15,084 bases of DNA from the NCBI GenBank assembly GCA_005223375.1, contig RXOD01005249.1, forward strand, positions 1 to 15,084, given 5' to 3'. The stretch's first letter is position 1. Each line of letters begins with the position of its first letter. The notes beneath the pieces are model-generated. The model was given only the letters and a program-made list of their open reading frames with translations, searched no databases and was not told the DNA's origin. This document shows positions 7,301-15,084 of the stretch, one piece after another. The DNA is from Amoebophrya sp. AT5.2. Taxonomy: Eukaryota; Sar; Dinophyceae; Syndiniales; Amoebophryaceae. The translations under genes were made by a program, and so were the position numbers.

Positions 7301-9901
7301 ATCACCACCCCCGACAAGTTCGACATGGTGTCGCGCCGCCACAAGCAGAAGAAGGGGCAGGTCGTGCAGGAACTGAACCTGCTGCTGTGCGACGAGCTGC
7401 ACCTGCTCGAGGACCCGGAAATAGGGCCGGTGTACGAGGCGGTGGTGTCCCGGATGCGCTTCCTGCACATGCAGACGAACAGCTCGCTGCGCATCGTGGG
7501 GTTCGCGGCCAGTCTCGCGAACGCGAAGGACGTGGCGGAGTGGCTCGGCGCGTCCTTCCAGACGCTGTTCAACTTCTCGCCGAACGTACGCGCCGTGCCC
7601 CTGGAGATGATGATCCACGGCTTTGACATCCACAACCGCACCACGCGGCTGCAGTCCATGTCGCGCCCGGTGTACCAGGCGATCAAGAACAACTCGCCGA
7701 ACAAGCCGGTGATCGTGTTCGTGTCGGACCGGAAGCAGTGCCGCATCGCGAGCATCGACCTGCTGCTGAACGCGGCGAGCGACGACGCGCCGAAGCGGTT
7801 CCTGAAGGTGAAGGACGAAGCGATCGCGCCCTACCTGCGGAACGACTTCGTACAGTCGCGGGAGGCCCTGAAGAACTGCCTGGAGTACGGGATCGGCTAC
7901 ATCCACGAGGGCTTCTCGGAGAAGGAACTCGAGTTCGTGTGCAAATTGTACCGCGCGGGCGCGCTGCAGGTGCTGGTCGCCTCGCAAGGGCTGGCCTACG
8001 GCATGACGGAGTCCGCGCACTTGGTCGTCGTGATGGACACGACGAGGTACGACGGGCGGGAGGGCAGATACGTGGACTACCCAGTTTCGGACCTGCTGCA
8101 GATGATGGGGCGCGCGTCGCGGCCGCAGGAGGACGCGAGCGGACTGTGCGTGCTGCTGTGCCCCTCGTCGAAGAAGGAATACTACAAAAAGTTCATCTTC
8201 GAGCCGCTGCCAGTGGAGAGCCATTTGGACCAGAGGATGGCAGACATTCTGAATGTGGAGGTGGTGATGAAGAACGTCGAGAACAAACAAGGTACGAAAT
8301 TTTTCCCCCATGATCGATGATCCACTTCTTGAACTGGGATTTGAATACTAAAACTTAAGTCAAAGTTAAAAATGAAATCCAAACGCACACAAAAACAACA
8401 ACAGATGCGCTCGACTGGCTGACGTGGACGTTTTACTACCGACGACTAGCGCAGAACCCGAACTACTACGGGTTGCAGGGGGTCTCGCACACCCATCTCT
8501 CCGACCACTTGTCGGAAATAGTAGAACAGACAGTGGACTTTTTGGAGCAGGCGGGCTGCACCGCCGTGGAGAACGACGTTGATCTGTCGGCGGCAAACTT
8601 GGGGCTCGTGGCGAGCTACTACGCGCTGCGGTACTTCGCTGACAACTTGCGCGTTGAATTTTTCAGCAAATTTCGGAATTGTTGCAAATCTATTTTTTGC
8701 GTAAGAAAGTGCAGTTCGTAGTTATTTTCGTCTGCTCTCCTATTTGTCTTACTCGAATTCCTTCTCAGATACACCACCATCGAAGTCTTCTCGCGTTCCG
8801 TCTCCGAGGCCACCAAGCGCAAGGGCATCATCGATATTCTCGCCGAGGCCAGCGAGTTCGAGTTTCTTCCGCTTCGCCCGGGCGAGGACGAGATCCTGAA
8901 AGACATCGCGTTGCAATGCGGCCTCGACCTCGGCGACAAAATCCTGTCGAAGAAAGAGCGCATCAAGCCGACGACGAAGGCGAAAATCCTGCTCTACGCG
9001 CACTTCCACCGAACTCCGCTCACTATCGACCAAAGCTTCGACCAGCGGTTCGTGCTCGACCATGTTCTCCGGATCGTGCAGGGGTTGGTAGACGTGATCA
9101 GCTCGAATTCGAACTTGAAGCAGAGCTTGATGGCGATGGAAGTGTCGCAGATGATCGTGCAGGCGACGCTGCATACGAGTTCGCCGCTGCTGCAGCTGCC
9201 ACACTTGACGCCGGATCTGTGCGACCGGCTGAAAAAAATTGGCGGCGTGGAAGACATCTTCTCATTTGCAGACATGGAGGACGAAGACAGAAACAAGGTA
9301 GAAGCTATGCGAGCAAGCTATGTGGATGTCTTGTTCTTGCCGGGATGTATTTTTTCTGCCATGCAACAGTGTTATAGGGGGATAAATAATATAAATATAT
9401 TTTATAATCTTCTTGATGGTGCGAGGACTGCGAAAACGGCTTAGAATGAATGAAATAAAATATTCACAACAGTGTCTCGGCGAGAAGATCTCAGAGCGAC
9501 AGCTGCAGGACATCGCGAAAGCGTGCAACCGCTACCCGTCCGTCGAGTTCAACTTCACTGTGGACAAGCCGAAGACGATTACCGCCGGCGGTCGGTGCAA
9601 GATAAATTGCGTGCTCGAGCGCGAAATGGACGAGGACGACGTGGTCACCGAGCCCGTGTGTGCGCCCTTTTACCCGAAGGAGAAGGACGAGTCCTGGTGG
9701 GTGCTGTTGGGGAGCGTGCACGAGAACTCGCTGGTCTGCATCAAGAGAATTTCCTTCACGAAGCCAACAATGAAGTTCAACCTGCAGTTCGAGGCTGGGG
9801 AAGAGGTGGGACCCCGCGAATACAAGCTCTACTTGATGTGCGACAGCTACCAAGGAGTGGACCAAGAGCACGATGTGGCGCTCGAGGTTCTGGAAGGCTG
9901 A
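1308..9901 (+). CDS. BRR2: Brr2 / SNRNP200, U5 snRNP DExD/H-box RNA helicase (8 exons, complete)
   Basis: Brr2 unwinds the U4/U6 snRNA duplex in the nucleus to activate the spliceosome and also acts in its disassembly. The coding join is 1308-1611, 1793-2257, 3294-3929, 4081-5719, 5869-8291, 8405-8630, 8769-9297 and 9473-9901: 6651 nt, or 2216 codons plus TGA (human Brr2 is about 2140). Intron phases are 1,1,1,2,1,2,0 and all close without a frame break. The family layout is complete: N-terminal region with plug and PWI-like domain, two tandem helicase cassettes, and a Sec63 unit after each. The start is well supported: TAG lies three codons upstream, A is at -3 and G at +4, and the N-terminus carries the family pattern [10 protein letters not shown]. 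The distant relative ASCC3 is less likely, because the N-terminal region and the EPTGE and RMxxNPNYY-type segments match Brr2. Confidence in identity is very high; single splice sites, mainly intron 2, are less sure. Confidence 0.97.
1612..1792 (+). other. BRR2 intron 1 (181 bp, phase 1)
   Basis: The donor is GAG|GTACTTGTG and the acceptor ATTAACAG|GCC. Joining gives a split Gly codon (G+GC) and restores frame into QTVLDHDV. The intron contains TGAAATAAAA at 1712-1721 and an AATTTTGAATT stretch. Confidence 0.87.
2409..2476 (+). repeat. Perfect inverted repeat (long hairpin) in decoy copy 1
   Basis: Left arm 2410-2436 and right arm 2449-2475 are exact reverse complements over 27 bases. A further C-G pair forms outside (2409/2476) and one inside (2437/2448). 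The spacer between the 27-base arms is 12 bases. The left arm is the exon-3 head sequence, so the right arm is an inverted duplicate of coding-derived sequence. Confidence 0.93.
2598..2745 (+). repeat. Hairpin series in tandem unit 1
   Basis: Three small stems in order: CACTG 2598-2602 with CAGTG 2610-2614; GGCC 2682-2685 with GGCC 2690-2693, extended by CTC 2677-2679 with GAG 2694-2696 across an AA bulge; and GGTGGC 2731-2736 with GCCACC 2740-2745. The same series occurs at 3033-3183. Confidence 0.65.
2886..2961 (+). repeat. Interrupted inverted repeat in decoy copy 2
   Basis: Inner arms 2902-2917 and 2930-2945 pair over 16 bases around a 12-base loop. Outer arms CGGGCGAC 2886-2893 and GTCGCCCG 2954-2961 pair over 8. 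Between them the arms mismatch: the right arm complements the exon-3 version (GACAAAGC) rather than the altered left arm of its own copy, so the right arm keeps the older sequence. Confidence 0.88.
3033..3183 (+). repeat. Hairpin series in tandem unit 2
   Basis: These are the counterparts of the stems at 2598-2745: ACACTG 3033-3038 with CAGTGT 3046-3051; GGCC 3117-3120 with GGCC 3125-3128, plus CTC 3112-3114 with GAG 3129-3131; and GTGACC 3167-3172 with GGTCAC 3178-3183. The third stem lies at the same place relative to TGGATTGTTCTCC but has different bases in both arms. Confidence 0.65.
3930..4080 (+). other. BRR2 intron 3 (151 bp, phase 1)
   Basis: The donor is AAAT|GTACTTTTC and the acceptor CCAATAG|GTAACC. 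Joining makes a split Cys codon (T+GT), giving NTKC then NLTEGSTRK, which fits the Brr2 family. It contains TGAAATAAAA at 3976-3985. Confidence 0.9.
4081..5719 (+). other. BRR2: BRR2 exon 4: N-terminal (active) helicase cassette
   Basis: This exon encodes residues 469-1014. Motifs appear in order: WEEVNIPAP before the cassette, motif I APTGAGKT at 550-557, Ia-type [21 protein letters not shown], motif II DEVH at 678-681, motif III SAT at 715-717, [22 protein letters not shown], and motif [11 protein letters not shown] at 913-921. Every residue expected for ATP hydrolysis and RNA-coupled unwinding is present, so this should be the working motor, as in the known family. A short Gly-rich insertion ([12 protein letters not shown]) sits between motifs I and Ia, where Brr2 proteins vary. 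Confidence 0.95.
5720..5868 (+). other. BRR2 intron 4 (149 bp, phase 2)
   Basis: The donor is GCCAG|GTAGATTTG and the acceptor CTTCAG|GTGCGAC. Joining gives a split Arg codon (AG+G) and continuous family sequence [21 protein letters not shown] is repeated at both ends. Confidence 0.92.
5869..8291 (+). other. BRR2: BRR2 exon 5: first Sec63 unit and C-terminal (degenerate) helicase cassette
   Basis: This 2423-nt exon encodes residues 1015-1822. The first Sec63 unit runs from about 1018 to 1370, with [24 protein letters not shown] and [13 protein letters not shown] patterns, ending at [12 protein letters not shown]. The second RecA pair follows. Motif I reads APAAAGKE (1416-1423), with Glu replacing the usual Thr/Ser after Lys. 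Motif II is DELH (1523-1526), motif III is replaced by AASLANAKD, and motif VI is QMMGRASRP (1759-1767). In characterised Brr2 proteins this cassette does not drive unwinding and serves as a regulatory and protein-binding platform. The Walker A change here fits a loss of hydrolysis. Confidence 0.93.
8292..8404 (+). other. BRR2 intron 5 (113 bp, phase 1)
   Basis: The donor is CAAG|GTACGAAAT and the acceptor CAACAACAG|ATGCG. Joining gives Asp (G+AT) in [14 protein letters not shown], a close match to the Brr2 family. A TACTAAAAC sequence about 50 bases before the acceptor resembles a branch-point consensus. Confidence 0.93.
8631..8768 (+). other. BRR2 intron 6 (138 bp, phase 2)
   Basis: The donor is CTGCG|GTACTTCGC and the acceptor CCTTCTCAG|ATAC. 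Joining gives Arg (CG+A) in [13 protein letters not shown], which aligns with the family. This intron has the clearest pyrimidine tract of the set. Confidence 0.93.
9298..9472 (+). other. BRR2 intron 7 (175 bp, phase 0)
   Basis: The donor is ACAAG|GTAGAAGC and the acceptor CACAACAG|TGTCTC. It carries a very AT-rich island at about 9378-9412 and TGAAATAAAA at 9451-9460, only 12 bases before the acceptor. Joining gives [14 protein letters not shown], two residues longer than I expect from the family, so a nearby alternative acceptor (CTCAG at about 9491) cannot be excluded, although its phase is wrong for this donor. Confidence 0.83.
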
Positions 9902-10832
9902 AGAGATGTTCGTTCAATTTCTGGAGTAGAATTCAGACTCAAGATGGCCTTTTCTTTATTTTCACGCCGCAGCTATAAACAGTTGCACTAGTGGGTAATA
10001 CTACTACTACACGTTACTCCGTAGGCGATTCGCTTACAAGATTCGAGAAAGTGGAGAAAGCAAGTACGTATTCAAGGTAGGCATGGGCTTAGCCGTCGGA
10101 GAAATTTCGACGGGGTTCCGCTCTGCGCGCGGCTTCTTCATGGTTCATTGTACATGAATTGCCGCTATTGAAAGCACTATTCGCACTGCATACCTTACTT
10201 TTCCTGCGCCAAACAAAGATAGCGCAACGACGACGTTTTCACCTCAGTACTGAATTTCCATCCGAATTCCAAGAAGGCATTGCGGCCTGACGGCTGCTGG
10301 CAGTTTGTGTGTTCTCGGTAAAGCTGGTCATATTACCGTTGCCACTATTATTGTGGCATTCAGATGATAGCGACTGTTCTTGGGACTGGTCACATTCTCA
10401 ATCGGTCTTTTCTTCTTTGTTGTCGCTGTCCACAGTCCCGTCCAATGAGCTGTCGTCAAGGGTCTTGAGACGTAAGCACCATTACGGTACTTACTCGTAA
10501 TGCAACTGTGAGGAAACGCGGTTTGCATCGCCGTTCCTTCTGTAAAACCAGCGACAAGGAGTACAAGGCCCAACGTAACCCTTCTACCACCACCGCCCAA
10601 TACGACTCTTACTTTCCGTCCTAGCACCTTCTATCTGCCCGACACCGGCATATATTTTCGCTGTTCGTCCCGCCCAGTGTTTGGTACTTGGTTCATCTCA
10701 GCTGCATTGGACGGGGCACGGCAAAGTATGGTGACAGCTACGGCTGCAAAAGCTTAGAGCTGTCGAGGTCGCATTTCTACTCCACTGATTTCTCGTACGT
10801 TTTAGTGTGATTGCATAGCGATAGCTCAAACC
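9902..10832. other. Intergenic region between BRR2 and the cysteine-rich gene
   Basis: These 931 bases have no frame I would call coding and no tRNA-like box pair. A small hairpin, CCGTCG (10093-10098) with CGACGG (10108-10113), is visible. A CATATATTTT stretch near 10648 is the only TATA-like sequence, about 180 bases before the next start codon. Both genes point the same way, so this interval should hold the BRR2 3' UTR and the promoter of the next gene; no standard AATAAA is seen soon after the BRR2 stop. Confidence 0.5.
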
Positions 10833-13800
10833 ATGAGTCCGTTTGTGTCACACGAGCCATGCGACGCGGACTCGGGGACTGGCACCAGCAGTCTTGTTGT
10901 CGGCGCCAGCAGTAGCAGCAGCAGTAGTCGGTGGAGGAAATCGGACGCGAAAATGCGGGATTCGCGGTTCAGTGCTCGAGCGGGGGCCATTTTGCTTGCC
11001 GCGGGGGGGGCTCTTGCCGTCGTCGGCGCGGGAGCGTCGCTGATTCCGACACCCACTGTGGTTGTGGAGAACGATGAAGTAATCGACGTCGCCGACATTG
11101 GGCTTCGGGGATACCGACCGCCAAAGCGAAGGCGAACCGCAGCGGACGTAGCGAAACAGCCGGCGGTGGAGCATCGTGGCGCGCGGGACAATTTGCCTAG
11201 TCCCAAACGGTCGTTTCGCTCGGCAGTGGAAAATGCGAGAAGAAGAGCTGCAGATGGTGGCGGAGGGACGAGAAGAGCAGGCGGGGAGATAAGAAAACAC
11301 GAGTCGCCCACACCAACGTGGACTCCGGCGGCAGCACTAGTAAATCCAAGCGCGTCCTCAACATCGTCCGGCGGCCAGCGCCTGCGTGATGTCACCGCGG
11401 ATACACTCGCACACGCAGAAAGGCAGCGAAAACTAAAGCGGTTTCGTGAACGGGTGCTTGGCGCGGAAGTCGTCAGCGACGGCAATCTGCAACTAGAGAG
11501 CAGCCCCGTCGAGCCACCTACGACCTTCAAATACCATTCTAAGCGCCGGTCTCTCGCTCCGTACGCACCCCAGACGTGCACGCAGCATTCCGACTGTTCC
11601 GCGAACCACTACTGCATGAGCTGCGCCAAGTGCAAAAGCAACACCGGATCGTCTACCTGCAATGGTGACTGTTCGCAGGATTCCACGGTCGGCGTTTGCA
11701 AGCCGGCGTTTCATTGCGCCATCCACAACGACTACATCGGCGGCGCGTGCCCGTCCACGATACAAGGCTGCACGAAAACGGCGGACTGCAATCAGTATAA
11801 TGGGATGCAAACTGCGTGGCGCGGCGAGGAAGAGTACTGCAGCGATTGCGCGAAGTGCCAAGCGTATAAGACGACGCACCCCACGCACGAGTGCGGCCCG
11901 TGTTCTTTGGGGCTCGGTAAAACCGGTTTTTGCCGCGCGCTTTCCGACTGCAGCCAAGCGCAAGACGCGACGTCCGGCGCGGCCTGCCCGCAGGCGCGCG
12001 GCTGCGCCTCGCACTCCGACTGCGGCGCGTCTGAGTACTGCCGCGACTGTGCGAAGTGCCTGGAGCGCAACGACGAGTCTTACTGCAGCCAGCACATCTG
12101 CCCTTCGACCGGCGGGGGCTACTGCTATGCGAACTTGGCCGCCTGCCAGAGCTTCAACGACGGCATCGGCGGCAGCTGTGTGAAGGACAACGGTTGCAAG
12201 ACTCACGCCGCGTGCGGCGAGGGCTATTACTGCATGGACTGTGCGAAGTGCCAGGCGTACCACGACTCCCTGCCCACCGAGCGGCGGGACAGCTGGCACT
12301 GCGACCCGTGTCCGACGAACAGCGGCGGCACGTGCGAGGCGGCCCGGTGGTGCGGCATCGCGAACGACGGGGTTGCCGCCTGTCCGTCGTACACTGGGTG
12401 CTCTGCGCGGTCGGAGTGCGCCCCGAACGAGTTTTGTCTGGCGCACGACTCGTGCGTCTCCGAGCTCTCGCTGGAAGACTGCGGAACCAAGCCGGAAAAA
12501 GGTCGTCTACTACGGCTGTTGGAAATTTAGTGATTGGTTGATGTCGGTAATTGGTTGTGATCGATCATGATGATGGGGAACGGAAGTAAGTTAGTAGTAC
12601 TCTGTGTATTCAGTTTCTCTGAAAATAATAATTTTGAATTTTCTCCTCGACCGACAGGTGGGTTTTGTCTGGACCACAGCTACTGCACGGCGTCGCGCAC
12701 TACCGACGACAACTGCGCGATCGAGTGTTCGGGTAACGACGACTGCTCCTCCGGCGACTTCTGTGCCGACTACGCCGACTGCGTGAAGCTCCGCGGTCGT
12801 CGCTACTGCGGGCCGCAGCCGGCGCGCAAGACCGGCGTGTGCCTGCCGCAGGAGCACTGCGCCCGCGGGTTGCACCGCCCGGTCGACGGGTCCTGTCCCG
12901 ACAGCAAGAAGTACAGTTTTCACTCCCCCACCGCCCTCGTCGCGCTGACGGACACCAACACGATGAACTTCGCGATCCACCACCAGGCATTCAACGTCTG
13001 GCACGACGTCGAGAACGACGACCCCGAGGAGGAATACTTGGTCGCGCAGGTGCACGACGACTTTAGCTACGCGAAGCGGCGGGACGACAAGGAATACCTC
13101 TACATGTGGAAGGTGAAGAAAGACCAAACGGCGGAGAAAGTCACCAGTTGGCAAACGTCGTGCGGAGCGCTTGAGCTGGTCGTGCCCTTCTTCGGGCCGT
13201 ACGTGTACGAAGGACGGATATCGCTGGACCTGTACGCTTCGAATGCAGGGATTGCAGAGTGCAGCTGCATTAAGAGCGGATACCCGTGGAGTAGCCCAGG
13301 TGCGCACCATGAATCCATATGAGATAGTCGAAGTCTGATGCTGCATGTGATTACGATATGCGTAAACAAAAATAATTCTATCCAGGTGTTTGCCCGCGGA
13401 CGGTCTCGACGCAGATCGGTGATGCGAGCGCCAAGTACATTCCTCTCGACAACATCCAGCAGGTGAGTTTTGTGTCCATCGAGGACCTCTTGATTTCCAA
13501 CCTGAATCAAACCCTTTACACCGTGCAACGCGAAGTCTCCGGCACTGCCTTCAAGCTACCGGCCGACGGATGCCCGTCGGTGGCGACCGCAGCCGCGGAC
13601 AACGCATTCCACCCGTCGCAAGCGGGCTTTCTCGGGGCTGTCGAACTAGGCAAGTACACCAGCGAAAACGTGCCGAAGATAGCAGGGGCGAGCGGAAAGT
13701 TCTGCGTGGTGAAGGCGAGCACAACGTGCAGCTTGAGCGCGGTTTACAGGTACTTGCTTTACCTCAGCGGAGGAGTTTCAAATCAATTTCTTGTGGAGAC

Positions 13801-14861
13801 GGAGAGTCTTTCGGATTCGGCTGGTATTCTTCTAGAATGTTGAAATTCAAATCGTTAAACAGGTACTGCCTGTACTCAGGCGGTATCGGACTGATGCGTT
13901 ATCAAGACGACGAGGCGCAGGCAGTGGTCGACGACCTGCACTTGGCGATTTCGCTCTACGCTGACGAGCGTACGCGCACGGACCTGATACCGGCGGTGGT
14001 CGTGACCCACCTGGCGGCCGACGAGCTTGCGGCACTAACGGCCGGAACGTTAAAACTCAAGATGGGACCAAACGTACTTACTTTAACTTGCATAGTGCCG
14101 CAAGATGCAGTCCTAGTCCTAGGCCTGATCAGACGCAGACCGCATTTGATTGATCAGAGATCTGTAGGCAGAAACGTCTGGATGTTCGATGCAGTAGTTG
14201 TCTCGCCTATCGATTTGAAACGGGCAAACAGGTCGGCGGCTCCGCCCTCGCTGAGCATTCCTCCTCTTCCTCCGGCGGGGTTCGGGTTATCGAGGCCAAG
14301 ACTGGGACCGAGATCAAGCACCACCGCGTGTTCGGCGCCGTCACGTACATGGAGCCGAGTGAGATTCGGCCCATCCTCTTCGTTTGTACCGACCCGTACA
14401 CGGACCCCAACGCCAATCACGCTGGCAACGTCGAGCCGAACTACGAGAACAAGCGGCAAGTGCGCGTCTTCTCCACCACGGAGATGAACGTGCGGATGAA
14501 CGAGTTCAAGCCGATCAAGGACTCCCGCCGCCCACCGTGCCACGACTCGATCTACCGCGACTACCACGTGGTGGATTTTAAGCGGGGCGACCGCTACTAT
14601 ACGAGTTTTATCAACCACCACCACGGCAACAAGATCGAAGTCTACGACACCACCGACCTGAGCGACTGGAAGATCATGAAGGAGCTGGCTGCGGACTGGG
14701 AAGACAGTGACAGCGGGCTGGGGGCGATGACGGTGAACGGCGACGGCAGTGTGCACCTGCTTACAGCTCAAAAAAATGCATTGCTAGACGCATCTTTTAA
14801 AAACGGCCGCCCCCCTTTTTGGCCCGTTTTCTTCGGTTCTTTTTTGCCTTCATCACAATGA
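10833..14861 (+). CDS. Unrecognised cysteine-rich single-pass membrane protein (5 exons, 3' end uncertain)
   Basis: I do not recognise this protein. The proposed join is 10833-12501, 12658-13299, 13386-13749, 13863-14073 and 14232-14861: 3516 nt, 1171 residues plus TGA if there are no further introns; phases 1,1,2,0 close correctly. The start has an in-frame TAG at 10803-10805 upstream and A at -3. Residues 27-32 are a serine run, 33-49 are Arg/Lys-rich, and about 49-71 form one hydrophobic segment rich in Ala, Gly, Val and Leu. By the positive-inside rule this suggests a type II membrane or signal-anchored protein with the rest outside the cytoplasm. A basic, low-complexity stretch runs to about 240, then six cysteine modules (249-598), then about 570 residues with scattered cysteines, aromatic residues and Asp-rich turns (for example EVYDTTDLSDW) that resemble secreted beta-rich folds. 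The modules superficially resemble Dickkopf N-terminal-type cysteine repeats. The final 30 or so residues look poor and may be intron sequence. Confidence 0.8.
11577..12782 (+). repeat. Six cysteine-rich protein modules
   Basis: Modules begin at residues 249, 313, 391, 455, 523 and 580. The core is C-x5-C-x5-C-x2-C-x2-C in modules 1, 3 and 4, for example CASHSDCGASEYCRDCAKC. Module 2 has an insertion before EEEYCSDCAKC. Modules 5 and 6 keep the first three cysteines but change the end to AHDSC and ADYADC. Each core is followed by further paired cysteines (xCGPC, GxC) and a GG/GAACP-type linker, giving a period of about 57-78 residues. Modules 1-5 are in exon 1 and module 6 in exon 2. The span shown includes intron 12502-12657. 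Disulfide-rich extracellular repeats are the natural reading. Confidence 0.85.
12502..12657 (+). other. Cysteine-rich gene intron 1 (156 bp, phase 1)
   Basis: The donor is AAAAAG|GTCGTCTAC and the acceptor CCGACAG|GTGGG. Joining yields a split Gly codon and continues TKPEKGGFCLDHSYC. It contains TGAAAATAATAATTTTGAAT near the acceptor. Confidence 0.82.
13300..13385 (+). other. Cysteine-rich gene intron 2 (86 bp, phase 1)
   Basis: The donor is GCCCAG|GTGCGC and the acceptor TATCCAG|GTGTTT. CCAGGTG is repeated exactly across both junctions. Joining gives SSPGVCPRTVSTQ. Reading through the intron in frame meets a stop at TGA 13321-13323, or earlier, so removal is needed. Confidence 0.82.
13750..13862 (+). 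other. Cysteine-rich gene intron 3 (113 bp, phase 2)
   Basis: The donor is TTTACAG|GTACTTGC and the acceptor TAAACAG|GTACTGCC. ACAGGTACT is repeated exactly at both junctions (9 bp). Joining gives Arg (AG+G) in AVYRYCLYSGGIG. Confidence 0.82.
14074..14231 (+). other. Cysteine-rich gene intron 4 (158 bp, phase 0)
   Basis: The donor is CCAAAC|GTACTTACT and the acceptor GCAAACAG|GTCGGC. Joining gives KMGPNVGGSALAEHS. Without splicing, the upstream frame would run on into sequence of clearly different composition, while the frame in the final exon (CTDPYTDPNAN, SFINHHHGNK) looks well formed. Confidence 0.75.
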
Positions 14862-15084
14862 CGTGCTGCCGCCAGAACAGAAGGGGTTGGCCTTGGCACC
14901 CTGCTGAGCCGAGTGCTTCTGCAAGCAAAGGCACCACCTCGCTGTGGCTGCTGTGCTTAGCCTTTCCGTCCTGGTGTCGTTCGATTCCTGGTCTTGCTTC
15001 CTCCCTCCCGTTCTGCTTGGATCTCTCCAGCTGTTGAATGATCTTGATCCTCCACGCCAGAATGGCTCATCTCCCGGTGCCCCG
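14862..15084. other. Unassigned tail of the window
   Basis: This stretch is T/C-rich on the + strand. An open frame on the - strand runs from about 15066 to a TAA at 14797-14799 and ends in a very basic stretch (KAKKNRRKRAKKGGGRF). It lacks an early start codon and overlaps the proposed end of the cysteine-rich gene. A second - strand frame is open from the window edge to 14853. Neither resembles a protein I know. The tail may be intron, 3' UTR or part of a neighbouring gene. Confidence 0.3.

Larger units (their letters stand above)
8405..9901 (+). other. BRR2: BRR2 exons 6-8: second Sec63 unit and C-terminus
   Basis: Exon 6 (8405-8630) carries the family segment NPNYYGLQG followed by [13 protein letters not shown]. 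Exon 7 (8769-9297) continues with YTTIEVFS, a helical bundle region and MEDEDRNK. Exon 8 (9473-9901) has NRYPSVEF, an immunoglobulin-like beta region with ESWWVLLG, and SYQGVDQEH near the end, then TGA at 9899-9901. These are the expected last parts of the second Sec63 unit, in the right order. The ending matches the usual family C-terminus, so the protein is not truncated. Confidence 0.93.

Noticed and set aside
5813..8311. Open frame of 832 codons on the - strand across BRR2 exon 5
   Set aside because: It mirrors the conserved Brr2 coding frame and is explained by strong G/C bias at third positions; the translation is rich in Arg, His, Val and Gln without any domain pattern.
9378..9412. AT-rich island as a promoter or terminator
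   Set aside because: It lies inside intron 7 between two clearly joined BRR2 coding exons.
13463..13468. Consensus donor CAG|GTGAGT inside exon 3 of the cysteine-rich gene
   Set aside because: The frame continues openly with plausible protein (FVSIEDLLISNLNQTLYTV) to the next well-phased donor at 13750, and no matching acceptor is evident. It could still be used in some transcripts.

Overview
The window is eukaryotic nuclear DNA, almost certainly from a microbial eukaryote (protist). It holds two intron-split genes on the + strand with GC-rich exons and 11 short, mostly AT-richer GT-AG introns. I cannot name the species. I see no ribosome-binding sites, operons, tRNAs, CRISPR arrays or insertion sequences, and no dinoflagellate-type spliced-leader relic before either start codon.

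Layout. Positions 1-1307 are upstream sequence with no gene I can support; they contain a cluster of CACGTG boxes. Positions 1308-9901 are a complete gene for Brr2 (SNRNP200), the U5 snRNP helicase that unwinds U4/U6 during spliceosome activation. It has eight exons, and the splice phases close exactly to give 2216 codons plus TGA. Positions 9902-10832 are intergenic. Positions 10833-14861 or beyond are a five-exon gene for an unrecognised cysteine-rich protein with one N-terminal membrane segment, six C-x5-C-x5-C-x2-C-x2/3-C type modules and a long C-terminal region. Its 3' end is not certain. The last 220 bases have open frames on both strands but nothing I can assign.

The most unusual part is intron 2 of BRR2 (2258-3293, 1036 bp; the other ten introns are 86-181 bp). 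The start of exon 3, with its 3' splice site, occurs three times: at 2375, 2856 and the real copy at 3294. The two upstream copies look like decoys. Each is followed by an inverted copy of itself, forming a perfect 27-bp hairpin stem in copy 1 and an interrupted one in copy 2. Each is then followed by a diverged intron segment carrying the same series of small hairpins in the same order. One of these hairpins keeps its stem although both arms have changed sequence. Using either decoy acceptor would bring the Brr2 frame to a premature stop. This could be a structured, poison-acceptor control element in a core spliceosome gene, or simply the remains of tandem duplication with template switching.

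Across both genes the introns share further traits. Five of 11 donors read GTACTT, seven of 11 downstream exons begin with GT, two introns are flanked by 7- and 9-bp direct repeats spanning the splice junctions, and three BRR2 introns share the 10-mer TGAAATAAAA. All intron calls come from reading frame, splice dinucleotides and, for BRR2, remembered family alignment; no transcript data were available.
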